Shown: one piece after another, positions 27,408 to 35,818 of the stretch
Layout: each line of letters opens with the position of its first letter
Position numbering within the stretch: the stretch's first letter is position 1
Source: Pontibacter deserti
GTDB lineage: Bacteria; Bacteroidota; Bacteroidia; Cytophagales; Hymenobacteraceae
Assembly (NCBI RefSeq): GCF_023630255.1
Contig: NZ_JALPRS010000006.1
Location: 1 to 57,203 of the forward strand
Length of the DNA stretch: 57,203 nt
Direction: 5' to 3'
Translations under genes and position numbers: made by a program
Notes under the pieces: model-generated
Seen by the model: the letters and a program-made list of their open reading frames with translations, nothing else
Databases searched by the model: none
What the model was told of the DNA's origin: nothing

Positions 27408-27440
27408 GCCCCGGCAACTGCAGCGTTGCCGGGGCTTTTT
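27408..27440. terminator. terminator between convergent genes
   Basis: GCCCCGGCAAC (27408-27418) pairs perfectly with GTTGCCGGGGC (27425-27435), followed by TTTTT on plus. It ends the DUF3616 unit and abuts the stop of the minus-strand lipoprotein at 27442. Confidence 0.88.
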
Positions 27441-27441
27441 G

Positions 27442-27696
27442 TTATTGCTCATTCTGGTTTCCCGTACCTTCATCTGTCGGCGGGTTTTGGTTTGATGTGT
27501 CTCCGGATGTGCCGGTTGTTGCTGTATCAGTACCAGTAGTTCCCATGTCAGTACCTGTTTCTCCAGACATATCAGACTGGTTTTCTGTATTGGTTTCACC
27601 GGCCTCTACGCCAGTTGTGTTCTCAGAAGTACAAGCAGCAAGGAGGCCTACAGCTACAACACCAACAGCCAGCAAATTCATTTTTATCTTTTTCAT
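27442..27696 (-). CDS. small Thr/Gly/Asp-rich lipoprotein
   Basis: An 84-residue predicted lipoprotein: signal MKKIKMNLLAVGVVAVGLLA with lipobox cysteine at residue 22. The mature part is low-complexity Thr, Gly, Asp, Asn and Gln (TGTDMGTTGTDTATTGTSG). It is similar in plan to the proteins at 3259-3486 and 50028-50345. Function unknown; possibly a periplasmic or surface filler protein. Confidence 0.7.
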   Translation of the reverse strand: MKKIKMNLLAVGVVAVGLLAACTSENTTGVEAGETNTENQSDMSGETGTDMGTTGTDTATTGTSGDTSNQNPPTDEGTGNQNEQ

Positions 27697-27837
27697 AGCA
27701 TCTCAATTTAAAGTTCAGCCCGAAGGCAAGTTATCTCACGTTTTACGCAGGTACGTATGTGGTTAGTTATACTTAAAATATGTAAGTACAAGCACTTAGT
27801 AAGCTAACAAAGTATAAGCCTGAACAGGGGAAGCAGC

Positions 27838-29181
27838 TTAACTAACCTTTTGCAGGTAGTCCTGCTGCGCTTTCTCGAGCAGGCTGATAATGTGCTGGCG
27901 CTGCTGGCGAAGCTTTGTTACCAGGTGTTGCCGGCTATAAAATAACCTTAACAGCAGCCAATGGCTTTGTGTGCTTTGGAGTGTATTCCAGTAATGCAGC
28001 GTAAAGAAACCGCTCAGCGGCAAACTCAGGAAGTATAAGATCAGCTTGACACCATCTATACTTACCCATTTAGCTGCAGCCCATACTTCCAGGCCATAAA
28101 ATATCGGGAAAGTAAAGATGCCGGTAGTTAGCATAATAGGAGCAAACCATTCTTGTTCTTTGGTTACTGCACGTGCCACTTTAGAAGGAATGATATAAGG
28201 GATGTAGTTGTGTATTAGTCCGTACAAATACAGCGGAAAACCGATAACCAGGTATAGTAGCCCGATTATACTTTGCGTTAGCACATCCTGGCGTTCTTTG
28301 CTCAGAACAGGGTCCTGGAGGCCAAGGCGCTGAAGTTGTTTTGTATAGCTGTTGAGCTCCTGCTTTATAGTTGCTACCCGCTCCGGCTCTGTTTGGCTGA
28401 AGTGGCTTATACTTCTGATGATGCCTTTGGTAAGTATAAAATCCTGTTCGTGCGGGAGTGCAGTGGCCGGTGCCGTTGGAGCAAGGCGGTCTTTGTAAAT
28501 AGCAGCTACCTGCCGGGCCAGTTCGTCTTCTTCATCAGTTGGTGTATGTATAATGAGCTTCTCCAGCCTTACCCGTATCTCTTCAGTTAAGGTCAGTACA
28601 GCTGCAGGGCCATCCTGTTGATAGTGGGGCAGGTAATCAGAAACAGCTATAGGTTTGCCTACATTTACAAATACATCGCTCCGGAAACGGGTAGGATCGG
28701 AGTAATTTAAGCCAACTGGTAATATCTGTACATTCTGGTTGCTTTCTGAGGCGGCACCTAAAGCAATGCGTGCCGTTCCGGTTTTTAATTTGCGCAGGCG
28801 GCGCTGGTTAAAGCTATTACCTTCCGGGAAAATAAGGATGGTCTTGTTCTGGTGCAGCGCTTTATAGCTGGCAGCAAAAGCTTCGTCGTTGCTGATAGTA
28901 GCATTTGGGTTATCTTCTTTTCGATGTATCGGTATCAGGTGCATCTGGCGCAGCATCCAGTTCTGAAACTTAGAACCAAATACTGTGCTCTTCGCAATAA
29001 AGAATACCGGCTGTTGTAGTTGCGCTGCCACCACAATCGGGTCCATAAATGTATTCGGGTGATTGGAAACTACCAGTAAAGGACCTTCGTCAGGCATACG
29101 ATGCGCATTGCGTACTTCCAGTTTCCGGAAAAAGAACCAGAGTCCTGTTTTGTAAAGCAGTTTCAGGAAAGTATAAAGCAT
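27838..29181 (-). CDS. lysophospholipid/glycerol-3-phosphate acyltransferase family protein
   Basis: A 447-residue membrane-associated acyltransferase of the PlsC type. The catalytic motif NHPNTFMD has His41 and Asp47. The substrate-binding FPEGNSF follows at about 118-124, and PVFFIAKSTVFGS lies between them. Beyond the ~230-residue acyltransferase domain is an extension with two or three membrane helices (about 308-330 and 345-400) not found in E. coli PlsC. It likely acylates lysophosphatidate or another glycerol lipid. Its ATG is 4 bases after the stop of the M28 peptidase gene, so the two are co-transcribed. Confidence 0.85.
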   Translation of the reverse strand: MLYTFLKLLYKTGLWFFFRKLEVRNAHRMPDEGPLLVVSNHPNTFMDPIVVAAQLQQPVFFIAKSTVFGSKFQNWMLRQMHLIPIHRKEDNPNATISNDEAFAASYKALHQNKTILIFPEGNSFNQRRLRKLKTGTARIALGAASESNQNVQILPVGLNYSDPTRFRSDVFVNVGKPIAVSDYLPHYQQDGPAAVLTLTEEIRVRLEKLIIHTPTDEEDELARQVAAIYKDRLAPTAPATALPHEQDFILTKGIIRSISHFSQTEPERVATIKQELNSYTKQLQRLGLQDPVLSKERQDVLTQSIIGLLYLVIGFPLYLYGLIHNYIPYIIPSKVARAVTKEQEWFAPIMLTTGIFTFPIFYGLEVWAAAKWVSIDGVKLILYFLSLPLSGFFTLHYWNTLQSTQSHWLLLRLFYSRQHLVTKLRQQRQHIISLLEKAQQDYLQKVS

Positions 29182-29185
29182 GATA

Positions 29186-30097
29186 TTATAAATTCAGAAT
29201 AGAGGTATAAACTGCATCCACCACCCGGGCCATGCGCCTAAAATCTAAAGTATAGATCGTATCAGTTGGTTGGTGATAGTTGCTGTTGCGATAGAAAGAA
29301 GTATCTGTGATCATGAGTGCATCAAAACCAAAATGCCAGTAGTTGAGGTGATCTGAAAAATCGACTCCGGTAACAAAAGCGGGTGCTCTTAATGATTTTA
29401 CAGGTATGTTAGCATTGTTCTTATAGTTGCGCAGGAAACTCCGGCCAAAGCTCCCGTTGCCAAACCGTTGCACTACGGCAATGTAGTTGCCCCGGCTGCC
29501 ATAAAACAGTTTCATAGGGGCCAGTGGGTAGCGTTGAGTCCCTTTCTCATCTTTAAAGTTACCGATCATCTCCAGCGAGATCATACCTTTTACCTCTGCC
29601 TGTTGCTCTTTCAGAGATCGGGCATGCACATAACTGCCCATATGCTCGGTACGGAAGTAGGGCGGTTCTTCTAAAGTATAAGCTACAAGATCAATCCGGA
29701 AAGGCAGCCTGTGGTTGTGCAGTAGTCTTGCCAGTTCCAGCAGGCCAGCTACTCCGCTGGCGTTATCGTCGGCTCCGGGCTGGTCTCCGCACACATCATA
29801 ATGCGCTCCTACAATCAGCCTTGGAGCATCTGCGGGCCCCATCGAAAGTATAATATTGCGGTATTCTTTGCCGGCAACAGTATAAACCTGCTCCTGTACC
29901 TGCCCCTGCAACTTCTCAAACTCTTTTTTGATGTAGGTAGCTACTTCATCGAGGGCTGCTGTATGCTGGTGGTTGCGAGGTTGGGATGTGCCTGTAATGG
30001 CAATCAGGTGCTGTCGTAATTTTACAGTATCTGCCTTACCTGCAAAAACCGAGGTAGCAGTTAACATACAGATCAACAACACGAGTAATCCCTTCAT
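29186..30097 (-). CDS. secreted M28 family metallopeptidase
   Basis: A 303-residue exported peptidase starting at ATG 30097 with signal MKGLLVLLICMLTATSVFAG. Zinc-site residues are visible: H99 and D101 (GAHYDV), D110/D111 (GADDNASG), E143/E144 (TLEEPP), E176 (SLEMIG) and H275 (NYHQPTDT). It is the short form without a PA domain, unlike the lipoprotein at 3744-5501. A pre-catalytic region contains VGAHYDVCGDQPGAD with a Cys at 103. It is the first gene of a two-gene unit with the acyltransferase. Confidence 0.88.
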   Translation of the reverse strand: MKGLLVLLICMLTATSVFAGKADTVKLRQHLIAITGTSQPRNHQHTAALDEVATYIKKEFEKLQGQVQEQVYTVAGKEYRNIILSMGPADAPRLIVGAHYDVCGDQPGADDNASGVAGLLELARLLHNHRLPFRIDLVAYTLEEPPYFRTEHMGSYVHARSLKEQQAEVKGMISLEMIGNFKDEKGTQRYPLAPMKLFYGSRGNYIAVVQRFGNGSFGRSFLRNYKNNANIPVKSLRAPAFVTGVDFSDHLNYWHFGFDALMITDTSFYRNSNYHQPTDTIYTLDFRRMARVVDAVYTSILNL

Positions 30098-30264
30098 CAG
30101 AATTTTGGAATGAAATGTAAAGACCAAGATAATAATTTATATCTGATAACTACGATATAGTATACTTGTGGTCAGTTTAAGAGAGGAGTTGCGGAAAGTA
30201 CAGTAGCCTGAAAGTAGAAGCAGCCTATATGTTGCTGCAGGTTGGTGAGCCGAAATCAAAAGAT

Positions 30265-30660
30265 TTAAACAGGAACTGAAATTACCCAGTCGTAAGCAGA
30301 AGTAAGATCATCAAAAGAGCGGGTTTCGATATAGGTGCCTATGTGTGCGTTGAGCTGCTGCTGCTGGCGCTCGGTCTCATTGTCGAAGGAATGTATAACA
30401 GCAAGTTTTTTAAGAGGCAGTTTGGCATACGCCTTAGCATAAATGGTGCAGGTCCAATGCAGATCATCTTCCGATACAGGTTTTAACAGACGCCTGTCCA
30501 ATACCACACAATGTACCTGTAGTTCCCGCGCAATCCGGATGACGTTGATCAGTGCCTGCCTGTACTGCAGGCTGCTGCATCCGCCATACCATTGGGTTAT
30601 TAGTACATTACCTGTATGGTGATGTTCTACCTGAAGGTAATCTGTCTGGAAGTATACCAT
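30265..30660 (-). CDS. hypothetical small protein, possibly STAS/SpoIIAA-like
   Basis: A 131-residue soluble protein without signal or membrane segments. The alternation of strands and helices (VLITQWYGG, YRQALINVIRIARELQVHCVVLDRRLLKPVS, LKKLAVIHS, FDDLTSAYDWV) resembles the SpoIIAA/STAS-like fold of small Bacteroidota proteins, but this is a pattern impression only. ATG at 30660. It is separated from neighbours on both sides and has a possible -7 box at 30745-30752. Confidence 0.6.
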   Translation of the reverse strand: MVYFQTDYLQVEHHHTGNVLITQWYGGCSSLQYRQALINVIRIARELQVHCVVLDRRLLKPVSEDDLHWTCTIYAKAYAKLPLKKLAVIHSFDNETERQQQQLNAHIGTYIETRSFDDLTSAYDWVISVPV

Positions 30661-30744
30661 GTTTCATGGCGTTAAAGGTTTTATAATATTAATTATAATT
30701 AATTGATAATAAAAGGCTTTTGGTAGATTTAATAAAGAATAATA

Positions 30745-30752
30745 CAAATTTA
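30745..30752 (-). promoter_or_regulatory. possible -7 element for the 30660 gene
   Basis: CAAATTTA on plus reads TAAATTTG on minus, an exact TAnnTTTG match. It would give a leader of about 80 bases. No well-spaced -33 element is seen. Confidence 0.35.
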
Positions 30753-30780
30753 ACCTGGCGGTAATAGTGTGGTAAACAAA

Positions 30781-30819
30781 AAAGCCCTGCAACAGGGCAT
30801 TTGCTGGTTGCAGGGCTTT
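30781..30819 (-). terminator. terminator of the small acidic protein gene
   Basis: AAAGCCCTGCAAC (30781-30793) pairs perfectly with GTTGCAGGGCTTT (30807-30819). On the minus strand a T-run (A residues 30774-30783 on plus) follows. Confidence 0.85.
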
Positions 30820-30826
30820 AATAAAT

Positions 30827-31072
30827 TTATTTTGTTCGTAAGTTATTGGCGTTGCTACCGTCTAGTTCCCGGGTATCTTTTTCGTCTTTGGCTGCTACAT
30901 TGCCTCCTTCTTCTTTGCCTTCCGGTTCAGCGTCCAGTATGTCTTCAGTTTTAGCAGACTTAATTTCCACTTCATCTTTTTTCACTCCTTCTACCGGTTC
31001 GGGGTTTTCATCAGGCAGGCGCTTACTTTCATCGGCATTGGTTATGATATCATCTTCTTTTGGTGCTTCCAT
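30827..31072 (-). CDS. small highly charged hypothetical protein
   Basis: An 81-residue protein starting at ATG 31072 (MEAPKEDDIITNADESKRL). It is rich in Glu, Asp and Lys with almost no hydrophobic core, so likely disordered. No signal peptide. A strong terminator right after the stop supports it as an expressed gene. Function unknown. Confidence 0.55.
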   Translation of the reverse strand: MEAPKEDDIITNADESKRLPDENPEPVEGVKKDEVEIKSAKTEDILDAEPEGKEEGGNVAAKDEKDTRELDGSNANNLRTK

Positions 31073-31205
31073 AGTAATCGTTGTTTGGTACACTTATAGG
31101 TACGTTACCGCTTATTATAGTTTGTAATATTTGCTGCATTAACTCATACATCCCTGTTCTCAGTCTTAATCAGAAGTAAAATGGGGCATTAAAAATTTCA
31201 AGATA

Positions 31206-31253
31206 AGTAAATATTTGTTTACTATATGTATAATATTTTTTACTTTTAGTAAA
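31206..31253 (+). promoter_or_regulatory. two inverted-repeat candidate operators upstream of membrane protein/XRE pair
   Basis: Two sites are built from the same half-site: AGTAAA-N6-TTTACT at 31206-31223 and TTTACT-N3-AGTAAA at 31239-31253. Both lie within 75 bases of the ATG at 31281 and flank a TATAAT-like and TACTTTTA stretch that could hold the -7 box. The arrangement suggests an autoregulatory operator for the XRE regulator encoded in this operon (inference). Confidence 0.5.
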
Positions 31254-31280
31254 TTTAAACGTACAGCTAAAGAAAAGACC

Positions 31281-31754
31281 ATGAAAGATAATATACTTCA
31301 GATCAGGTTGCTGCCTAATAAGTATAAAAAGGCAGGTATATGGGTACTAATTGCAGGGCTCCCGGTAGCAGCTGCCATTGTCTTCGTACTTATTTCAACA
31401 GGTATCATACCTGATTCCAAGGCTTTCTTCAGTGAATGGAATTATCCTATTGTATACTATCCGATTATCATCGGGCTGGTATTGCTTAACTTTTCTGAGG
31501 AGAAGCAGGAAGACGAAATGGTGCAGAACCTGCGATACAAGTCGTTTATGAGTGGGGTATATTTTCTGGCAATAGGTCTCCTGTTTCTGCCGTTTTATAG
31601 CAACATCTATACTTTGCTGATGAGCAAAAGTATAAAAATGCCTGATGTTGGTGGTATGCTTGGTGCACTTACGTTACTCCTGGTGTATACCTACGCCTCT
31701 TTTAAGTATAACCTGCACATAACACGAAAGGCTCTGGAAACAGATGAAGAATAA
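31281..31754 (+). CDS. four-helix membrane protein paired with XRE regulator
   Basis: A 157-residue integral membrane protein starting at ATG 31281 (MKDNILQIRLLPNKYKK). Four hydrophobic helices lie at about residues 20-40, 56-72, 92-110 and 123-142. Charged loops contain EEKQEDEMVQNLRYKS. In Bacteroidota and Firmicutes such short membrane proteins are commonly coupled to a small XRE repressor. The next gene overlaps its stop codon, so translation is coupled. It may act as a sensor or antagonist of the regulator; no enzymatic motif is present. Confidence 0.75.
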   Translation: MKDNILQIRLLPNKYKKAGIWVLIAGLPVAAAIVFVLISTGIIPDSKAFFSEWNYPIVYYPIIIGLVLLNFSEEKQEDEMVQNLRYKSFMSGVYFLAIGLLFLPFYSNIYTLLMSKSIKMPDVGGMLGALTLLLVYTYASFKYNLHITRKALETDEE

Positions 31755-31944
31755 CATAAAAGTGGAGCGGGCAAAAAAGAATATTACACAGGAGCAGTTG
31801 GCTGAGTCACTTGGTGTTAGCCGCCAGACCATTAACGCTATAGAAAAAAACAAGTACCTGCCATCCACATTGCTGTCACTTAAGATGTCTGCTTTATTCG
31901 GGGTTACCGTAAACGAGCTTTTTATACTTGAAGATGAAGATTAA
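31744..31944 (+). CDS. small XRE family transcriptional regulator
   Basis: A 66-residue Cro/CI-type DNA-binding protein. The helix-turn-helix is QEQLAESLGVSRQTINAIEKNK at about residues 17-38, followed by the helices YLPSTLLSLKMSALFGVTVNELF. It is a stand-alone domain of the type often coupled to membrane proteins. Its ATG overlaps the end of the membrane protein gene by 11 bases. It probably binds the inverted repeats upstream of the pair. Confidence 0.9.
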   Translation: MKNNIKVERAKKNITQEQLAESLGVSRQTINAIEKNKYLPSTLLSLKMSALFGVTVNELFILEDED

Positions 31945-32020
31945 GTGCTTGTTTGAATCAGAACAGCGAGGTAAAGGCTGCAGTATTCTTTAAATTAAAA
32001 TTCACGTTTACGGGGTTTCC

Positions 32021-32052
32021 TTTGCCAGCCCCAACAATTTGCCTTAACTTTG
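32021..32052 (+). promoter_or_regulatory. carB promoter (Bacteroidota type)
   Basis: TTTG at 32021-32024, a 20-base spacer, then TAACTTTG at 32045-32052. Transcription near 32058 would leave a ~17-base leader before the ATG at 32075. Confidence 0.6.
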
Positions 32053-32074
32053 GGCAATTTATACCTACCACACT

Positions 32075-34888
32075 ATGCCAAAAGACACGAGTATTAAATC
32101 AGTTCTTATCATTGGCTCCGGTCCTATAGTTATTGGCCAGGCCTGTGAATTCGATTATTCCGGCTCCCAAGCTGCTCGTTCGCTCCGCGAAGAGGGAATA
32201 GAAGTTACACTGATCAACTCTAACCCGGCCACCATTATGACGGACCCGGTTACAGCAGATAACGTGTATCTAAGGCCACTGGAGAAGAAATACATTGTTG
32301 AGATACTGAAGAACCATAAGATTGATGCAGTACTGCCAACCATGGGCGGCCAGACTGCTTTAAACTTAGCTATTGAATGTGAGAAAGCCGGTATCTGGCA
32401 GAAGTATGGCGTACGCATTATAGGCGTAGATATTAAAGCCATCGAAACTACTGAAGACCGCGAGCAGTTCCGCCTGAAAATGCTGGAGCTTGGGGTTAAT
32501 GTTTGTAAAGGCGAAACAGCAACTTCGTTCCTGGAAGGCAAGGAGATTGCACAGGAAATTGGTTTCCCGCTGGTTATTCGTCCGTCGTTTACGCTGGGCG
32601 GTACAGGAGGCGGCTTTGTAAACACCCCTGAAGAATTTGATGCTGCTCTTACCCGTGGCCTGCACGCTTCGCCAACCCACGAGGTACTGGTAGAGCAAAG
32701 TATACTTGGCTGGAAAGAGTACGAGCTGGAATTGCTTCGCGATAACCTGGGCAACATCATCATCATCTGCTCTATCGAGAACTTCGACCCGATGGGTATC
32801 CATACCGGCGACTCGATAACTGTAGCTCCAGCCATGACCTTGCCAGACACCGTGTATCAGCGTATGCGCGACCTGGCTATTAAAATGATGAATGGTATCG
32901 GGCAGTTTGCCGGTGGCTGTAACGTACAGTTCTCTGTTAACCCTGATGACGATACGATCATTGCCATCGAGATCAACCCGCGTGTTTCCCGTTCGTCAGC
33001 GCTGGCATCAAAAGCAACCGGTTACCCTATCGCTAAAATTGCTGCTAAGCTGGCCATTGGCTATAACCTGGATGAGCTGAAAAATGCTATCACTAAAACT
33101 ACATCGGCTTACTTCGAGCCAGCCCTGGACTACGTTATAGTTAAAATACCACGTTGGAATTTCGATAAGTTCCCGGGTGCTGACCGTAAGCTTGGCTTGC
33201 AGATGAAATCGGTAGGTGAGGTAATGGGTATCGGCCGCACATTCCAGGAAGCCTTGCAGAAGGCTTGCCAGAGCTTGGAGATTAAGCGTAACGGGCTGGG
33301 TGCTGATGGTAAAGAAAAGACCGACTATAATTACCTGATCGACAGCCTGAAGAACCCAAGCTGGAACCGCCTGTTCAGTGTAAAAGATGCTATGCGCATC
33401 GGTATACCTACCAACACAATCCAGAAACTGACTAAAATTGACCCATGGTTCCTGGCACAGATAGAGGAGCTGGATGTACTGGAGAAAGAAATCGAAAAGT
33501 ATACACTTGCCACTATTCCGGTTGAGCTGCTGCGCGAAGCAAAAGTTAAAGGCTATGCTGACCGCCAACTGGCGCACCTGCTGCGTTGCAAAGAGAGCGA
33601 AGTATTTAATGTGCGCAACGAACTCGGAATTAAGCGTGTGTACAAAATGGTAGATACCTGTGCGGCTGAGTTCGAAGCAAAAACACCATACTTCTACAGC
33701 ACTTTTGAAGGTGAGAACGAAAGTATAGTTACAGAAAAGAAAAAAGTAGTTGTGCTAGGCTCAGGACCGAACCGTATCGGGCAGGGCATTGAGTTCGACT
33801 ATAGTTGCGTGCATGGTGTGCTGGCTGCCAAAGAGTGCGGCTACGAAACTATCATGATCAACTGCAACCCTGAAACAGTAAGTACTGACTTCGATATTTC
33901 AGATAAGTTATATTTTGAACCCGTTTTCTGGGAGCATATTTACGACATTATCCTGCACGAGAAACCAGAAGGTGTTATAGTTCAGTTGGGCGGACAAACT
34001 GCTTTAAAGCTTGCTGAGAAATTAGACCGCTATGGTATAAAAGTGTTGGGCACGAGCTACAAAGCCCTTGACCTTGCTGAAGACCGTGGTTCGTTCTCTT
34101 CACTGCTGCGCGACCTGAACATACCATATCCTCCTTTCGCGGTTATTGAGACTGCCGAAGAAGCATTGGAGCTATGTCGTGAGCTGAAATTCCCGCTATT
34201 GGTGCGCCCAAGCTACGTGCTAGGTGGTCAGAACATGAAGATCGTGATCAACGAGAAAGAACTGGAAGCTCATGTTATCGACCTGCTGAAAGACCACCCG
34301 GGTAACAAAGTATTGTTAGACCACTTCCTGGATAATGCCATTGAAGCGGAAGCCGATGCCATCTGTGATGGCGAGGACGTGCATATCTGTGGGGTGATGG
34401 AGCACATCGAGCCTGCTGGTATCCACTCCGGTGACTCTTATGCTGTGTTGCCTCCGTTTGACCTGAGCGAAAACGTAATGCGCCAGATCGAAGAGCATAC
34501 TAAGAAGATTGCGGTTGCTTTGAATACAGTTGGTGTGATTAACATCCAGTTCGCGATCAAAAATGAAACGGTATACATTATTGAGGCTAACCCACGTGCA
34601 TCGCGTACGTTCCCGTTCATTGCCAAAGCATACCGTGAGCCGTACATTAACTATGCAACCAAAATCATGCTGGGTCATGCTAAAGTAAAAGACTTTACAT
34701 TTAACCCACATAAAGAAGGATATGCAATTAAAGTACCGGTGTTCTCGTACAGCAAGTTCCCGGAAGTAAACAAGGAACTAGGTCCTGAAATGAAATCTAC
34801 CGGCGAGGCCATTTACTTTATTGAAGACCTGCAGGATGACTACTTCACGAAAGTATATTCGGAGAGGAATCTATACTTAAGTAAGTAA
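32075..34888 (+). CDS. carB: carbamoyl-phosphate synthase large subunit, without regulatory domain
   Basis: Makes carbamoyl phosphate from bicarbonate, ammonia (delivered by CarA) and two ATP for pyrimidine and arginine synthesis. The first ATP-grasp unit spans about residues 1-400 (IGSGPIVIGQACEFDYSG at the start), the oligomerisation domain ~400-545, and the second ATP-grasp unit ~548-937 (VLGSGPNRIGQGIEFDYS). It stops right after ELGPEMKSTGEAIY and so lacks the ~130-residue MGS-like allosteric domain present in E. coli CarB (1073 residues). The end is clean with a terminator, so this is a natural short form, probably not regulated by UMP/ornithine in the E. coli manner. carA is not in the window. 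Confidence 0.96.
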   Translation: MPKDTSIKSVLIIGSGPIVIGQACEFDYSGSQAARSLREEGIEVTLINSNPATIMTDPVTADNVYLRPLEKKYIVEILKNHKIDAVLPTMGGQTALNLAIECEKAGIWQKYGVRIIGVDIKAIETTEDREQFRLKMLELGVNVCKGETATSFLEGKEIAQEIGFPLVIRPSFTLGGTGGGFVNTPEEFDAALTRGLHASPTHEVLVEQSILGWKEYELELLRDNLGNIIIICSIENFDPMGIHTGDSITVAPAMTLPDTVYQRMRDLAIKMMNGIGQFAGGCNVQFSVNPDDDTIIAIEINPRVSRSSALASKATGYPIAKIAAKLAIGYNLDELKNAITKTTSAYFEPALDYVIVKIPRWNFDKFPGADRKLGLQMKSVGEVMGIGRTFQEALQKACQSLEIKRNGLGADGKEKTDYNYLIDSLKNPSWNRLFSVKDAMRIGIPTNTIQKLTKIDPWFLAQIEELDVLEKEIEKYTLATIPVELLREAKVKGYADRQLAHLLRCKESEVFNVRNELGIKRVYKMVDTCAAEFEAKTPYFYSTFEGENESIVTEKKKVVVLGSGPNRIGQGIEFDYSCVHGVLAAKECGYETIMINCNPETVSTDFDISDKLYFEPVFWEHIYDIILHEKPEGVIVQLGGQTALKLAEKLDRYGIKVLGTSYKALDLAEDRGSFSSLLRDLNIPYPPFAVIETAEEALELCRELKFPLLVRPSYVLGGQNMKIVINEKELEAHVIDLLKDHPGNKVLLDHFLDNAIEAEADAICDGEDVHICGVMEHIEPAGIHSGDSYAVLPPFDLSENVMRQIEEHTKKIAVALNTVGVINIQFAIKNETVYIIEANPRASRTFPFIAKAYREPYINYATKIMLGHAKVKDFTFNPHKEGYAIKVPVFSYSKFPEVNKELGPEMKSTGEAIYFIEDLQDDYFTKVYSERNLYLSK

Positions 34889-34908
34889 GCTGGAAGTACA
34901 GTAAGTAT

Positions 34909-34945
34909 AAAAGGCCTTTGCTATTGCAGCAAAGGCCTTTTTCGT
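34909..34945 (+). terminator. carB terminator
   Basis: AAAAGGCCTTTGCT (34909-34922) pairs with AGCAAAGGCCTTTT (34928-34941) around a 5-base loop, followed by T residues. Confidence 0.88.
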
Positions 34946-34958
34946 TTGTATTCCTTTC

Positions 34959-35024
34959 TGTCATTTCGAGCGTAGTCGAGAAATCTAGTTCTTTTTTGTC
35001 ATGTCGAGCGCAGCCGAGACATCT
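34959..35024 (+). repeat. two TGTCAT hairpin repeat copies
   Basis: Two 28-base units at 34959-34986 and 34997-35024, both TGTCAT-N-TCGAGCG...GA-N-ATCT. The 5-base arms are ATTTC/GAAAT in the first and ATGTC/GACAT in the second, so the variable base changes on both arms and pairing is kept. Two further, more divergent copies lie at 41970-42038. Confidence 0.75.
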
Positions 35025-35130
35025 TATATGTTCTATAGATGCAGTTTATACTTACGTGAACCAAGCTATACTTTCATAGCCACTAGAAATCCTGGGAGCT
35101 CTAAAAACCTATAGTTTCATATCCAACTGT

Positions 35131-35243
35131 GGTGCGCTCACGGCCGCGGGGCCCCGTCTTCGGGCATCGCGCTGCTGATTTGAAGCTCCCCTCGCTGTGC
35201 TCGTGTTGGCTGCGCCACCGCAACAAATCAAAGGCGCTCAACC
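35131..35243. repeat. GC-rich intergenic block
   Basis: A block starting GGTGCGCTCACGGCCGCGG and ending CAAAGGCGCTCAACC, much richer in G+C than its surroundings. The ends are approximately inverted (GGTGCGCTCA against AGGCGCTCAACC is direct-like, while GATTTG and CAAATC inside are inverted). Probably a degenerate small element; no coding potential seen. Confidence 0.4.
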
Positions 35244-35510
35244 CAAAGACTGAAATTAGTTCGATAGTTTATTTATAGCTAGAGGAGGAGTATAGGTTCT
35301 TAGCTTTTCTCAACACATTATTTACATAGGGACAGGTCAAGACCTGTCCTTTTCTGTAGAGTGTAACTATAACACTGTAATCTAATTCTAGCAAAAAAGA
35401 AAGAGTCCCCTTGAGGACAAGTGAGAACGGAGTTCGAAACTTGCGAGCGGAGCTCACAGGGGTGTTAAGACAATAACTATAAAACTACAACTTTAAGTAT
35501 AGTAGTACAA

Positions 35511-35632
35511 AACTACCCACCTTAGATAAGGAGGGGTTAGGGGTGGTTGGATAAACGGTGACTATAGAATTATACTTGTAAATATAAACAGATACAGAAA
35601 GTCCCCTCTCGGGAGGGGCAAGGGGTGGGTTA
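35511..35632 (+). repeat. G-run intergenic repeat units
   Basis: Two direct units share the pattern AGGGG-N3-GGGGTGG at 35531-35550 (GAGGGGTTAGGGGTGGTTGG) and 35613-35632 (GAGGGGCAAGGGGTGGGTTA). The second carries a CCCCTC-TCGG-GAGGGG-type hairpin. The same style appears as a 29-base inverted pair at 43087-43192. Confidence 0.55.
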
Positions 35633-35818
35633 AAACAGTTAAAGAACCTATAGCCGCTTCTCAAAAGACCTCCGAGCGTGCTTGTCACCTCGGAGCGTCT
35701 ATGGTTTAGCAGTCGCTTCGTAGCAAGACGCTCGTAGGAGCTGCGCACGCTATGAGGTCAAAAATTCTGAAAATCCTGAATCAGATTAATAACCCTGAAA
35801 CCTCAACAAACCTCAAAC

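Larger units (their letters stand above)
34946..35818. other. gene-free intergenic island of repeats
   Basis: About 870 bases between the carB terminator and the LtaS-like gene with no credible gene. It holds two TGTCAT hairpin repeats (34959-35024), a very GC-rich block (35131-35243) with internal inverted segments, three G/C-run repeat units (35399-35472, 35511-35550, 35598-35632), a mixed GC block at ~35655-35755 and an AT-rich word-repeat tail. Base composition swings sharply between these blocks. It looks like a site where several families of small intergenic elements have accumulated. Confidence 0.7.

Noticed and set aside
32155..32850. 231-residue minus-strand open frame inside carB, and others at 33008-33577 and 34316-34711
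   Set aside because: Antisense to highly conserved ATP-grasp domains; no domain recognised.
32075..34888. carB truncated by frameshift
   Set aside because: No remnant of the MGS-like domain follows; a terminator begins 20 bases after the stop, so this is a natural short form.
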